This document shows, piece after piece, positions 1-11,981 of a DNA stretch of 64,000 bases. The first letter of the stretch is position 1. Each line of letters opens with the position of its first letter. Where the stretch lies: assembly GCF_902686445.1 (NCBI RefSeq), contig NC_062223.1, positions 45,786,998-45,850,997 on the forward strand. Direction: 5' to 3'. The position numbers were made by a program, and so were the translations under genes. Below the pieces are notes generated by a model. The model saw only the letters and a list, made by a program, of their open reading frames with translations, had not been told where the DNA came from and searched no databases. Source of the stretch: Sciurus carolinensis (Eukaryota > Chordata > Mammalia > Rodentia > Sciuridae).

Positions 1-1164
1 CTTTCTTGATTAACCTACTGTCTTGCTGGATGCTCCATTCAATCTCCCAAATACTGATATATCCCAGAACTTGATCCTTGGACCTCTCCTCTGTCCACAT
101 TGACTTCCTTGAGGACTTATTCAGTCTTGTGGTTTTAAAACTTCAGACTCATAGGCCCACCTTTTATATGACATTTCTCCTTAGACATTCAACAAGCATC
201 TCAAACCAAATATACCCAATAACAAATTCTTTATTTTTCTCCATAAACCTGCTCCCTCATTTTCCTCATCCCTATAAATGGTAAATCCATTCTTCCAGTT
301 TCTCAGGCCAAAACCTTGAAATCATCCTTGACTGGTCTTTCTTTCATGTACCTATCCAATCCTTAGAAAATACTTTAATATAGAGTCATAATCCATCCAC
401 CTGTCTTAACTACCACTGCCACCATCATTAGCTCCTACATGGGTTATTGTGATGGTCCCCTAACTGCATTATATATTGTTGTGGATTCTACTGGTTGATC
501 ACTGCAATCCATTATCCTTTCCTCTCTTTGCATATGGGTTGATATGGGTTGCCTGTTCTACTTGTAGTTTACCTTCAACATTTTACTAAGTTCAAAACAA
601 AGGAATGAGAGCAGAATGGATATGTGCCAGTTCCAAAGTGGACCTAAGGCCATGGACATGACTCCTGCATTCTTTTTCCACCTCTCATGAGCTAGAACCT
701 GGAGGAATCTGTGGTCCAGGTAGACCCAAGCTATGGCCTAGGAGACTAGAGGACCCTACATTTTTAAAATAATTGCATAAAAGAGATGTCTGCTGCCCTG
801 AAACACCTCGAACTGTTTTTCAAATAAGAAGTTCACTTCTATCTTTAACCCACTAAATTGTTGCTGAAGTTATTTGTTTCAGAAACAGCCTTACTGTAAC
901 TAAAGCAAGCACCTAAGGGAGAATATCTAAAGTCTACAAGTTCTTCAAGATCTTGAAAGCTATTTGAGGTCTGGTCCCCATTCCCAATATTAGTAACTCC
1001 AAAATATGAAAAAACAAACTGTGAAGTCAGCTCTGATAAATGCTTACATGACTAAAAAAGTTTACATTACATCAACATACCAGCTGCAACTCAACTTATC
1101 TATTATATAGCAATGTAATAAAGTTTAAATTAAAAAATAAATAGTTCAAAATTATGAAAATTCT

Positions 1165-1268
1165 GGGGGCTGGGAATACAGTTCAGTAATAGAGCACCTG
1201 CCTAAGATATATGCAAAAGCCTAGGTTCAAGCTCCAACCCCCCAAAAAATAAAATACAATAAAATTTT
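1165..1268 (+). mobile_element. ID-type SINE (diverged)
   Basis: GGGGGCTGGGAATACAG start, AGAGCACCTGCCTA core and TAGGTTCAAG B-box-like segment, then an A-rich tail. Sense orientation. Confidence 0.7.
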
Positions 1269-1277
1269 TAAAATATA

Positions 1278-1417
1278 GGGCTGGGGTTGTAGCTCAGTAG
1301 TAAGAGCACTTGCCTAGCATGTGTGAAGTACTGGGTTTGATCCTCAGCATCATATATAAATAAATGAATAAAATAAAGGTATTGTTTCCATCTACAACTA
1401 AAAGACTATTGAAAAAA
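1278..1417 (+). mobile_element. ID-type SINE with squirrel-type tail
   Basis: GGGCTGGGGTTGTAGCTCAG head, AGCACTTGCCTAGCATG core and GGGTTTGATCCTCAGCA. The tail contains AAATAAAATAAAGGTATTG and TCTACAACTAAAAG, the tail I associate with Sciuridae. Confidence 0.85.
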
Positions 1418-1555
1418 TATAGCAAAATTATCAAAACTGTTGCAAAACAGTTTGTACCAAACAGTTAAGTCAAGGTATAGGTACATTTTCTTGTTGAATA
1501 TGATGTGGAGTAGGGCCTCAAAGTGAAAGGGTGCTAGCATGGCCTACCTAATTCT

Positions 1556-1700
1556 ATTTACTAACTGAGTTATTTGGGAAAATTGCTTAAAATGAGACTC
1601 AATTTTCCTCTCTTGTGAAGTGGGAAGGGGCATAAAAATAGTACCTATTCCACAGGGTTGCAAGAATTTAAGAAACTGGTTTTGAAAATACTTTACATAT
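1556..1700 (+). mobile_element. Diverged MIR SINE
   Basis: ACTGAGTTATTTGGGAAAAT, a CTCAATTTTCCTCTC segment, AATAGTACCTATTCCACAGG and GAAAATACTTTACA fit the MIR order with many changes. Confidence 0.55.
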
Positions 1701-2043
1701 TTTGGTAGAATGGATAGAATAAATACTCTTATATACATGACAGGTTTCCATAGGACCTCAGTGGTTGAAGGGAGTCCAGAAAGTGTCTAACCCAACAAAT
1801 CTGAAAGATTTTTTAAAACACAGAGATGAAAGTCCCTGTCTCCAAAGAGTATCAATAAGTAGACCTTGGGATTCTGTATTTTTAAAGTTCTTCCATACCC
1901 AAGAGACTGGTAATATTGGTTATTTCCTTGGGTGAGAATTGGGTGACTGGATGACAGGGGAGAAAAGGCAATTTTCACAAAATCATTTGAACTTTAGAAT
2001 TCTGAACCACACGAATAACCATATTTGAAAAACAATCATATCA

Positions 2044-2232
2044 AGCCAGGTGTGATAATGCATTCTTGTAATCCCAGCTGCTCGGGAAGCCAAGGCAGGA
2101 GGATCCCAGGGTCAAGACCAGCCTGGGCAACTTAGTGAAACCTATCTCAAAGTAAAAATTTAAAAAATTGGGAATTTAACTTAGTGATAGAGCACTCCTG
2201 GGTTCAATTCCAAGTCCCTCAAAAATAATCAT
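2044..2232 (+). mobile_element. B1-ID chimeric SINE
   Basis: A 7SL-derived B1 part (GCCAGGTGTGATAATGC, AATCCCAGCTGCTCGGGA, GACCAGCCTGGGCAA) is followed by an ID-like part (ACTTAGTGATAGAGCAC, CTGGGTTCAATTCC). Such dimers are known in squirrels and dormice. Confidence 0.8.
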
Positions 2233-4550
2233 ATTAAAATTATTCAATAAATTAACCAAGAGATAAAATTAATGCTCCTGGAATGATCCTGATACAGCCA
2301 GCCCTGGTCAGGTTTTTGGGTAGTAAGCAACCCACAGTTTTCCTAACCATTCCTTCATGTATGGTTAACATTTTAGTTGCTACTCTCCAGATTCCACTTG
2401 AACATTCCCAATGCCTCCATTCACCTTACCTTACAAAGCAGCCCAGTCCATTGTTGGACAGGTGTAATTGTTGGTGTGTTGTGCAAATCTGTGTCAGAAT
2501 GAGAAATACTGTATACATCATTGTGTAGGTGCAGAAATATTTGACCCACAGCATAACTGAATTCATTGGCAACAGCAAGGCACTTGATGACAGGATTTAC
2601 TGACTGTGATTCTGGCGGGTCTCTATCACCATGACAGAAAACTGACATTGATTTTATCTTCAGATTTTTGCTTGACCTACCATTGTGATTGTGGCTCTGG
2701 TTATCAGGAAGCTCTCAAAGTGGGATATGAGCCCTTATTTAATCAGCATTGTGTCTGTCTTGTCCCTGATTCTTATTATCTAATGCAAATGGGCTCCCTT
2801 ATTGCCTAACATAGTAGCTTCAAGCAGAGAGAGCCAAGCAAAGTGAAGCTACGAAATGCAAATGACTGAGCAGTCTAATTCTAGGAACAATGTAAAATTT
2901 CTTGGTAAATAAATATTTCAAATCCCTAATTCAAATGCACTACAATAACCAAAAGAGAGAAGAAATCACTTCAAAAAAATTGAGTGGGAAGTGTTTAATT
3001 TTGCACTTGGTTCCATGGTTTTAGACAAGAAAACAATCCTTTCAGCTCAAAAGACTCTATCAATTGCCCCTGCTTTCCCCACCCTCACTACCAAATTCCT
3101 GCTATTTGTTCTATTTGAGTGGTCTGAAACTGTCAAGTAACAGAAAGTTTCTTATCAATACTGCATCTGCCCCAGATGGATTAGGGAGAATGTTCCTGGC
3201 TCTCTGTAATCCCTCCATCAACTCCAGGATTTCAAGTTTCTCCAGGGAATGTGACAAAGCTACAGAAAATCCCCAAAGGCGAGATGTTGCAGGCTGCTCT
3301 CTGGTTTAGCTGAAAAACACAGAAAAAGTAATTCTGGCAATGAAAGGAAACACTTCCTGGTCTTCAAATCAGAGGCAGCTGTGAGCATGAGTTGTTTTAT
3401 TCCTCCAGAGGTCTGCTGTAGCTTGTCAGTCTCTATGGAACACACACTTTCATGCATCTTCTGTTTCTAAGATGAACCCCAAAGCCACCTGCTTCAAGTA
3501 GCCTCATATGGAGTCAGGGATGTGTACTGATGTTGCCTCCAAGCTAGTTCTGTTTCCAAGTCCAAAAATAGATTTGAGGGACGCTTTGAACAAAATCTTT
3601 ATATTCTCTGTGCTTGAGTTCCTCCAAATTGAATGGCACTTGCCATTCTTTCATCATGGAATTGAGGGGAAATAGCTACAATGGGATTTACCAAAAAGAT
3701 TTTTGAGAGGATTATGAAGAGAGAACAATGAGATATAAAGTAGTCATTCTTTACTCTTTTAAGCAGTAATGTATATTTATTGAAATTCATAGTACACAAT
3801 AAGCAATGGAAAGACAGGAAGGGAAGACAGCATTTGGTGAGTATTCCAATAGAAACACCGAATGAGAAAACAGAATATTAACTGATAATTTCAGATTCCT
3901 TACATTGAAAAGAAATTAGAATCACAAGCAATTTCATCGGTAGTTCTAACAATATTTTCTTTTTTTCTACCATGAAGCATTTTGTCAGTCAGCATTGTTT
4001 TGGACTGTATTAAATTCTCAGTATTATTTTTTATTTGTTAAAAAACCTCGCAATAAGCAAAATGAAAGATTTCAGCCTTATTAGTCCCAAATGCAGAGTA
4101 TCTGATATTTTAAAAAAGGACTTAGAGATGGACAATGTATTTTATTAAAATATTTATCGCACTATAGAAAAACTGGATAGAGAAGTTAACACAATGTACA
4201 TGATCTTCCTAGAGCATCCAGGCCCTAAAGTGGCCACAACCAACAAGAGCAGTGAGGGTATTTAAAAACCAAGAATAACACATTGCCACTCTAATAACAA
4301 CAAAAACAAGAGTTGAAGTTAATGTTTCCATGCCATACCTGTGTTTAGAAATATTTTCAGGCTGTGTAATCATGAGCACATCAATGCTTAGAAACTGTTT
4401 GGCTTTTGAATACACATTCAGTGATGAAGCAATTTTTACTTCATTTTGGATGAAAACACATTATTTGTGTATTGCACAGAAACGAGGGAAGCCTTATCAC
4501 TATTTTCTGCCTAATTTTACCTTTCTTCTTATTTATTCAGTTATCCTGTG

Positions 4551-4620
4551 TAGTGCCAGGAATTGAACCCAGGGCCTCCTGCACGCTAGGCAAACACTCT
4601 ACCACTGAGCTGTATTGCCA
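4551..4620 (-). mobile_element. ID-type SINE fragment
   Basis: Reverse-oriented core: GAATTGAACCCAGGGCCTCC, TAGGCAAACACTCTACCACT. Confidence 0.75.
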
Positions 4621-5599
4621 CTCATTTTCTCCTGGTTTTAGTTTCTCTGAATTTTGGGTAACAATTTCAACATATACGTTGTGTGTGAAATAACAAAACA
4701 AGGAAAAGAAAAAATATCCCCACTTCAAATACACAGAAAAGAGAAACAGGGTTTTAAGGTTTTCAAATACTATTTCTTTGGTTTACGCATACTTCAATGT
4801 ACATAGTCCACAGCAATAAGAGTGGAAGAGGTAAGAGTGCATCACAGTGAAAATTATCTTTCCACAATCCCATCAAAGGTCTGTTAGGTTGATTTTTCTT
4901 CCCAGCTAACAACTGCAAAGTAGCAGTCCTTAAAATTTGGACAATCTCTGGGGAATACTTCACTTCATTGTAAAAACGAAGTGAAGAGGTCGCCATTAGT
5001 TCTATGGGGTTCCTCAGCAAGACAGATTCTAACACCCAAGTTTTGAAACTATGAACTACAGTATTCCACAGATGATTGTGAATAGTGTTTAAAAGGCCCC
5101 TGCAGAGGTCTAGTCAAAATATTTACATTCCTCTCAGAAATTGTAACGCAAAGGCAAAGAGAAACATAGAGGACGAATCAAAAGAAAAACTTTCTTTCCC
5201 CCAGCAGCAAGAAGAGGTGTCAGACCCCTGGGTCTCCTGCAACAGCAGTCTGTTCTCTTGGTTTAGATTAGGTACTGATTACACACCTCACCAGTGAATG
5301 TTCATTCTATAGCAAGGTGCCAAAACTAGGGATGCATCAATTTCTGAACACGTGTGGTTAATAGAAAGCCTCGATCATCTCGCCCTAAGTGGGCAAGTTT
5401 AATTGCCCATGCATGTTCCCCGAGGCACCGCACAGGCGCTGTAAATAGATGGGTGAGTGATGGACATGCATAGTTTTTCCATAAAGTGCAGCCAGTGGCT
5501 CCAAGTGAGTCAGACTCGCTTGGAAGAGTGTTCCGGGCAGGGCGGTAGCGGAGATTGGGTGGGAGTGAGAGGAGGAGGAGGACCAGGGAGCGATGATTA

Positions 5600-6060
5600 G
5601 CGAAGGAAATGACCCAGCTCCCTCCCTTCTGTTTCACAACCTGCGTCACGCTTCTGTACATTCCCCGCCCAAGGAGGGCGAATCCGCGGCCGCACTCGCC
5701 TGGTCCTGCAGGGCACCTGCCCAGCAGTCGCCTTCCAGTACTGAGGTCCTTCATCCGCGCGGCCCCCAAGCAAAATTCCCCAAAGGGGCCGGAGTGAGGA
5801 CTTGGCTTGGCGCCTCCGGATCAAATTGGGACTCCCGGAACTTCTCCCAACCCAGAGTCCCTCGACGTCCAGAAGCCCGGCCTGTAGCTGCACGGAGCGC
5901 GCCCGGGTTTCGCTGGCAGCTGGGTGGTGGCCGGAGAGGAGGCGCTGGGTGCAGGGCAGGGAGACAACTCGGGACCACCACTGCCCAACTCCTGCTACCT
6001 GCGTTCTAGATAGAAAAGCACCTTCTGACCGGGCATTAGGAGTAAGACTCCATTATTCAT
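5600..6060. promoter_or_regulatory. CpG-rich block upstream of PAX6
   Basis: CpG-dense, GC-rich sequence with open frames on both strands, the usual look of a CpG island rather than a protein gene. It lies about 9 kb upstream of P0. The PAUPAR lncRNA is reported about 8.5 kb upstream of Pax6 in mouse and human, so this could be its promoter area. That link is positional only. Confidence 0.35.
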
Positions 6061-6149
6061 GTTAGAACAAGTTAAAAGTAAGGGTTGGACCGGGAGGCCC
6101 CAGGCAGGGGGTCACGTGCGCGCCCGTCACTCAGGCTGCCCTCGCCTCT

Positions 6150-6520
6150 CGGGTTCGAGTTATGCCATCAAGCTAATATATTGTGACTGCTCTTCTCTCC
6201 TGTGACAAAGGCTTGCAGCTGCCTCCAAATCAATAGACGTCAAAGAAATATGAAAACAATCATGACATAAAACTTAAATCCTGGCTGGAGCCTACATAAT
6301 CAGAACTGTGCTTCTGTTCTCCAAACCGCCGATTAATTTATCCCAAAGTTTAGTCAAATTTTTATTCCGGTACCTTTTTCCCAGCAGATCCCGCTACATC
6401 TGTCGGGTTTGTAATGTAATTTGTAATTACTGCCCTTCATGTGGTCCGGTGCCTTGAACCATCTTTAATTAAAAGCATAATTAAGGGAAGATCTAAAGAA
6501 AGACAATTACCAGATGGTCT
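6150..6520. promoter_or_regulatory. Candidate conserved non-coding element, about 8.8 kb upstream of P0
   Basis: Non-repetitive, with abrupt AT-rich homeobox-type content (GATTAATTTATC, TTTAATTAAAAGC, AATTTGTAATTAC) and a PBX/MEIS-like AAATCAATAG next to GACGTCA, in otherwise GC-rich surroundings. It ends in a T24 run (6520-6543). The role is inferred. Confidence 0.35.
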
Positions 6521-7329
6521 TTTTTTTTTTTTTTTTTTTTTTTAAGAGGCGGTAGAGGGGCGCGCAGAGAGGGGCGCGGGGTCTGTCCCCGGACCCTGAC
6601 TTTGGGGAGGGGGCGGCGGGCCCGAGCGGCGCCTGCGCACTGCAGAGGCCTGAGTCTTGCTCACACCCGGCTTACCCTTCACTCCCTCCCCGCCCTAGCC
6701 CAGAGGCTCTGCGGAGGCCGCGCCCAAAGGTGAGCGCCAACGTCTGCATGGTGCAGAGACTGACTTTCTTGGCTCTTTCGCGTGGTTGCCGAGTGTGGGG
6801 TGGCCGCGGGGAGACTGGGATGTGGTCAAGGCCGAGACAACTTCTAAATATACTAAGGGACTCCAGGAACTGAGCCGGTCCCCCACCCCCACCCCCACCC
6901 CCGTCCCCACTCCTGCACAAGCCTGAGAGCTCCGAGGCAGAAAGAAGGAAAGGAAAGAAGGAAAGAGAAAGGAGAAGGAAGGGGTGCGGTCCTACGAGAG
7001 GGCACCAGTCTAGGTCCTCCCTGGACCCGACCCAATTAGGGTGGGAACTGGAGGATCTGTTCGGTGCGGATCTGAGTATCCGTGAGGACAATCAGACACC
7101 GGGACAGCGCGGTCGCCCGCAGCTACGTCGGACAAAGTGGCCCCTTGATGGTTATTTTCTCGGCTCCTCGATGTCCATTGGTCCCTTGGAATTTTCGTAT
7201 AAGTTGGGGGGGGCGTATGCAAACCCACTCTCCACTCCTATCCCACCCACACGCCTCCGAAATGAATAATGCAGGCAGGAACCAAGATTTCTGTATTAGT
7301 TCCACGTTGCCCCTGCCGCTGGCGCAAGG

Positions 7330-7470
7330 ATCCCGAAGTCGAGTAATGGAAATTAAACTGTTGTGGTATGGCGAGGATGTCATTATGTGACTGTTCATAT
7401 TCAAAGTCAGGCAGCAATGAATTGTAATCATTTCAATTATCTTCAATACACTTTCCTTAGGATACAAGTT
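7330..7470. promoter_or_regulatory. Candidate conserved non-coding element
   Basis: Non-repetitive AT-rich block with GAAATTAAAC, GTCATTATG, GCAATGAATTG and TTTCAATTATC motifs between GC-rich flanks. Possible enhancer or lncRNA body; inference from composition only. Confidence 0.25.
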
Positions 7471-8339
7471 GTCAAAGGTTTTTTCTTTTTTTTTTTTTTT
7501 TAAAGTACATTCTTGCGGCTCCGTGGGTCCATTTTCCAGACGGTTTGTTGCTCTTGCTGCCTGATTTGCTTTCGGCTTTTATTCCCCAGTCTCAGATTGT
7601 TTTACAGAGACTCCGCCGAATTGAGCAAACTCTGGCGGCCCTCGCTGCTTCTCGGGCGCTGCGGGCCGGCTACACCGGTCGGGAATCGGCCTTCGTGCGC
7701 CTGGCGCGCGCATTTTGGTTGCTTTCAGATTTAATTAACTTTGAGCAACAACTGTGCCTGGAGTTCTGGATCTGGTGTCACCTTGGGGAATGGGACCGTC
7801 GTATTATATTCTGCGTCCTTCCTAGCCTAGGGCAGGGGTGGTCGTGTGGGCTGGCGACTGCACTCTGCACAACTACCCCCAGACCAAGTCAGAGTCGCGC
7901 GTCAGAAAGGCACGTGCTGGCCTGTTTCGGACCTCCGAGATTACTGAGAGACTGCATAGTGCGATTCTAGCCCAGAGAAAGCAGGGAAGAGCCGATACCA
8001 GCGCAACCTGCCCTCCTTTGTTGAAACCACCCTCAGCCGGGTGTTCGCTCCCCCTGTCCCTGAACGTGGGACAGTAGCAAGTTGGATATAGTGTCCTTGT
8101 GGGGATGGCAAAGCGCCTCCGTTCCCAACCTGGGCAAAGAGATTAGGGGTCGCCTTTGAAGTCCACGTCCAATCGCACGGATTAGGATTAATCCCGATCT
8201 TTACACTAATATCGCCTCTCAGGTTTTTATTATACTCATTTGGGAGGAAATGAGCTCTTGCCAGGCAAATAGCACCCCGCACCCCACTTCTCATTGCTGC
8301 GCAGGGCCGGGGCCTGAACAACCCCGCGGGCAATCTCAG

Positions 8340-8880
8340 AGCTGCCGATATTATATTTGTGAAATGTCCTTTTGTTGAGGCTTTTAACACCTTCTTATAA
8401 CGAATCATTTGTTCTTTTCTCTTTAATTTTGATAGACAATTAGCCATCAGAGATACACCAGTTGACTGTAACCGAGCATTAAACTCGCCTTTATGTAACG
8501 CTAATTTAGCATAGCTGCTTTGTTTAACTTTGCTATATAAGAACCAGGTTTTGTAGGGGGAAAAAAAGGTGTAATTTTATGTGGGGCTTCATTTCTTTTG
8601 GCCCTGTACGCAGGAAGCCCTTGCCTCTTTGTGAAGCGTTCTGCTGGGGCCTGACGCCATTTCCCGTGCCTAGCACCTGCAGGCTGGGGGAAGAGAGGGA
8701 ATTAGCATTGATATAGATTTAGTTGAAATGTAATCTCTTAAATCTGTCCAAGATTCGGGGAGATAATTACACTTTCACTGAATTGCCAGGGGTCAGCGTC
8801 TCTGAGGACCTGAGGAGTTGATTTACTAACAATAGTGTTACATAAAAAAAATGGCGTTTGAGATTATAATGTTAATGGCT
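8340..8880. promoter_or_regulatory. Candidate conserved non-coding element, about 6.5 kb upstream of P0
   Basis: Dense homeodomain-like motifs (GACAATTAGCC, CTAATTTAGC, TTAATTTTGATAG, GATAATTAC, GGAATTAGC) and a TATATAAG. No repeat match seen. The contrast with the GC-rich flanks suggests a regulatory element. Function unknown. Confidence 0.35.
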
Positions 8881-10359
8881 GCGGTCGCTGGGGAATGCGG
8901 CTGCTTCCAACTAATTCTATGTAACTTGTTTTTACCTCCCTTTTCCTCCCTCCCTTTCTTCCTGGGCTCCGTCTTTGGTGTTTAATTTGGAGGCAGGCGC
9001 TGGGAGGTTAAGACTAGAAGCTCTGGAACCTGGAGTTGACGCACTTTTTCTGGGCGTGTTTGTGGTGACATGTTGTGGCCTCGACAGCAAGGGTGGCCTC
9101 TTCCCCCACGAGGACTAGAACGAGGGCGTGGACTCCAACTACCACACAGCGAGTCGGGGGAGCGCCGGGAGCAGAGGCAGAGGACAGCACCTGCAGGAAG
9201 TGCGGCGCGCTCCCTGGCCCGATTTGCACGGGATTCGCCGGTAGTGTGTGTCTTACCTGCCCGGAACTGTGTCTTCCGGGCTTCCTGCGGCCTTGAGCTT
9301 CCCAGCCTCGGGACCAGCAGGCCCTGTTCTATATCATGCTCGCCTGCTCAGGCTGCTCTTCTGGCCCAGCAACCCCAGACCTGGGGATGCTCATTTCCCG
9401 TCCCAAACTTTCCATTCTAGCTGGAGATTGGCGGGAGGCTAGAACGTGAGTTCTGTGAAGCACAGCAAAGTCCACATTTTAGTTGGGGGTGAGGGTAAGC
9501 TTTAAAACTAACAAATCAACCTCTTTTGGGGTGGGAAAGGTTAGAGTTCCCTACCAACCCAGTAGTCAAACTTGGTCCACAGATTCACCCACGTTGGTCT
9601 CTGCCTACATCCACGATGTCTAGACTCCACCAGAAATCCCAAGCCTGCCACTAATTTGTAGTCCTATGGGTGACTCCAGCGTTTTGCTCCCCCTGAAGCC
9701 TCATTAGCTCTATGTGAATGGCCTCAGGTTACCCAGGGACCCACTGGCGGGCTTGTCTCCCCCATCATCTACCGTGGGCCAACGAAGAGCCCCTGAAACT
9801 GTACAGAATATAGGACTGGACAGGGAAACACAGCTCTTCCTGGGTAAAAAGCCGGATCGGTGGCTTCCTCCAGGGCGGCGCTGGGCCTGGGAATAAGAGG
9901 AGGCCAGAACTGAGCAGTCTCCTCAAACTATATCTGTTTCAGCGACCCAGGCCTGTCCCCAGGATGTGGCCATTGCTTATATCCTGGGTCCCGACACTCA
10001 GATTCCCTGGTGAGGGCAAGACTTTGGATGCCTCTGCTCTCTCTCCCTCTTACTCCATACACGGAGATTTAGAACTGGGAGTTTTGCTTCTATGAAGAAA
10101 CGAAGCTGGAGCCGCAAGTTGCGGCTATAAGCAAAAGAAGGAGCCGCCCCTTGGCCTAATGCACTCTCACCCTCATTAGCAAGCTGCGTGTCCGCGGACA
10201 GGTAGTGCAGCCTCGGCCTGCGGGTGCCCTCCCGGCTTGCCAGGGTTGATGCTCGCTGGCCAGCGCAACTGAAGAGGCCGGGCGCCCAAGCCCTTGGCGC
10301 TGGGGGCGGGGAAGAGGGGTTCCCCGCGCCCCTCTCGTGTTTACGTCGGTGCCCCCTTA

Positions 10360-10690
10360 TCTTATATGTAACAGCAATATATATGTTAATTGAAAACTTC
10401 TGAATTTAAAAAGGTTGTGACAAGTTATAATTTGTCCTGTCAATGCCTGGAATCTTTATTTATCTCTTTAGCTTGCCTCCCGCTCGCGCCTGTCAGCTAA
10501 CAGCTTGCCTAACTCGTTGACTTCCTCACTCATGGCACGGAAATGACAAATGTGCTGTTTTATCCGTACAATTTATTTCATTATTGTTGCCAGCACGAAG
10601 CATCACAATCAATCATAAGGAAGTCCAGTTGGCAGGTGTCAATCTTGGTGTGTTTTTGTACGTCTCAGCCTATATTTAATCCAATTATAA
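10360..10690. promoter_or_regulatory. Candidate PAX6 pancreatic enhancer
   Basis: Lies 4.4-4.7 kb upstream of P0, where the mouse pancreatic enhancer is described. Contains MEIS/PREP cores (CCTGTCAATG, GCCTGTCAGC), PBX-like AATCAATCATAA and several TAAT-like sites. It resembles the conserved element as I remember it. Function inferred from position and motifs. Confidence 0.55.
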
Positions 10691-10944
10691 GGGTCACAGA
10701 GTAAGTGCCAATCCTCTTGTTACAACTCACATCTTATTTAAGATTTAAAGTAAAAAAGTCAACTCCATCACATGGACCTTTGGGGGGAAGGGAGGAGATG
10801 CTGTCGAAACCCCCCATCTCTCTCTTTCTGTCTTCTCTTCACCTCCAGTTTAAATTACACAGCAATCCCTTTTTATTAAAGGGTTGCTGGGAATCTGAGT
10901 TTTATGAGCATTTGTGTGCAAATGAAGGCTCTCCTTATTTTGCT

Positions 10945-11145
10945 AAAGTAGAAGCAGGCTTAATGATGAGAGATCTTTCCGCTCATTGCCCATTCAAATA
11001 CAATTGTAGATCGAAGCCGGCCTTGTCACGTTGAGAAAAAGTGAATTTCTAACATCCAGGACGTGCCTGTCTACTTTCAGTGAATTGCATCCAATCACCC
11101 CCAGGGAATTCAGCTAATGTCTCCATCTCCACCGGACAAGGGAGA
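10945..11145. promoter_or_regulatory. Candidate PAX6 lens/surface-ectoderm enhancer (EE)
   Basis: About 3.9-4.1 kb upstream of P0, the described place of the ectodermal enhancer. Contains TTAATGATGAGAG, a SOX-type AATACAATTG, TTTCTAACATCC and GCATCCAATCACC, which I recall from the mouse and human element. In mouse it binds MEIS, SOX2, SIX3 and PAX6 itself. Confidence 0.55.
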
Positions 11146-11807
11146 GAAAAAAAATCAAACATGGTGCCTCAAACTGACTAAATATGAAAAATTTTAAAAG
11201 GAAAGGACAGCAGAGTTTTCTTGAATTGATTGTAGAGATTTTCTGAGTGGGAAATAAAACTGGAAGGATTAGAGATTTTCTCAAAGGTTCCAGAAAACTT
11301 TTTATGGTGTGGTAGAACAGATAGAAGAGAAGAAACTAAGATATTTCTTTGTATGACAGCAGGATAATAATTTAATAGAAAAAAAAAAACAGAATTGACT
11401 ATAATTGTGCCATTATGCAATCTTTTAGACCAGGGTGAAAAGATGGCAAATATTATCTTTACTAAATATTCTTATTTTTGATGCTTGAGTTCACAAAATG
11501 TTCCTTTAGTTTTGATTTAAAATAAAAATCTTGTTAAAGCCAGTTTGTTGTTTAAAGGGGAGGAAGTGAAGGAGAAGGAAAGAAGAGTAAGAGCCACATA
11601 CACTGCCCATTTAATTTGATTCCTTAGATGATATCTGCATTACTGACTTGTATTGTTATTTGAATTGACTTGCAAATATACACAGTATATTTTCCAATTG
11701 TGTGCAGGATTTTTCCCTCCCCTATTAATTTTATAAGGCAAATCTTTATTAAGCCCCTTTATAAATTAGTACCCACCTAGGAATACCATTTCATTTCTTT
11801 CCCTTTT

Positions 11808-11911
11808 TTTCTTCCTTTCTCCTCCTCCTCCTACTTTTTTCCTCCTCCTCCTCCTCTTCCTCCTCCTCCTCCTTCTACTTCTTTTACTTCCCCCTCTTCC
11901 CCCCCACCCCC
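11808..11911. repeat. CT-rich microsatellite
   Basis: Runs of CTC and CTT units beside the SINE at 11912; probably seeded by the SINE tail. Confidence 0.85.
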
Positions 11912-11981
11912 ATGCAGGGATTAAACCAGGGCCTCACACTTACTAAGCAAGCCCTCTACCACTGAGCTACATCTCCAGTCC
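11912..11981 (-). mobile_element. ID-type SINE
   Basis: Reverse core: GGGATTAAACCAGGGCCTCA, AAGCAAGCCCTCTACCACTG, AGCTACATCTCCAGTCC. Confidence 0.8.

Larger units (their letters stand above)
1..5599. other. Upstream intergenic region with old repeats
   Basis: No gene recognised. AT-rich sequence with SINE copies (1165-1268, 1278-1417, 2044-2232, 4551-4620) and a MIR-like stretch (1556-1700). The short open frames look random. Confidence 0.6.

Noticed and set aside
1278..1350. tRNA-like gene (A- and B-box-like segments)
   Set aside because: This is the head of an ID SINE, which derives from a tRNA-like gene; it lacks a proper cloverleaf and has a SINE tail.
5326..6065. Several overlapping frames on both strands upstream of PAX6
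   Set aside because: Same CpG composition effect; no protein family recognised and frames oppose each other.
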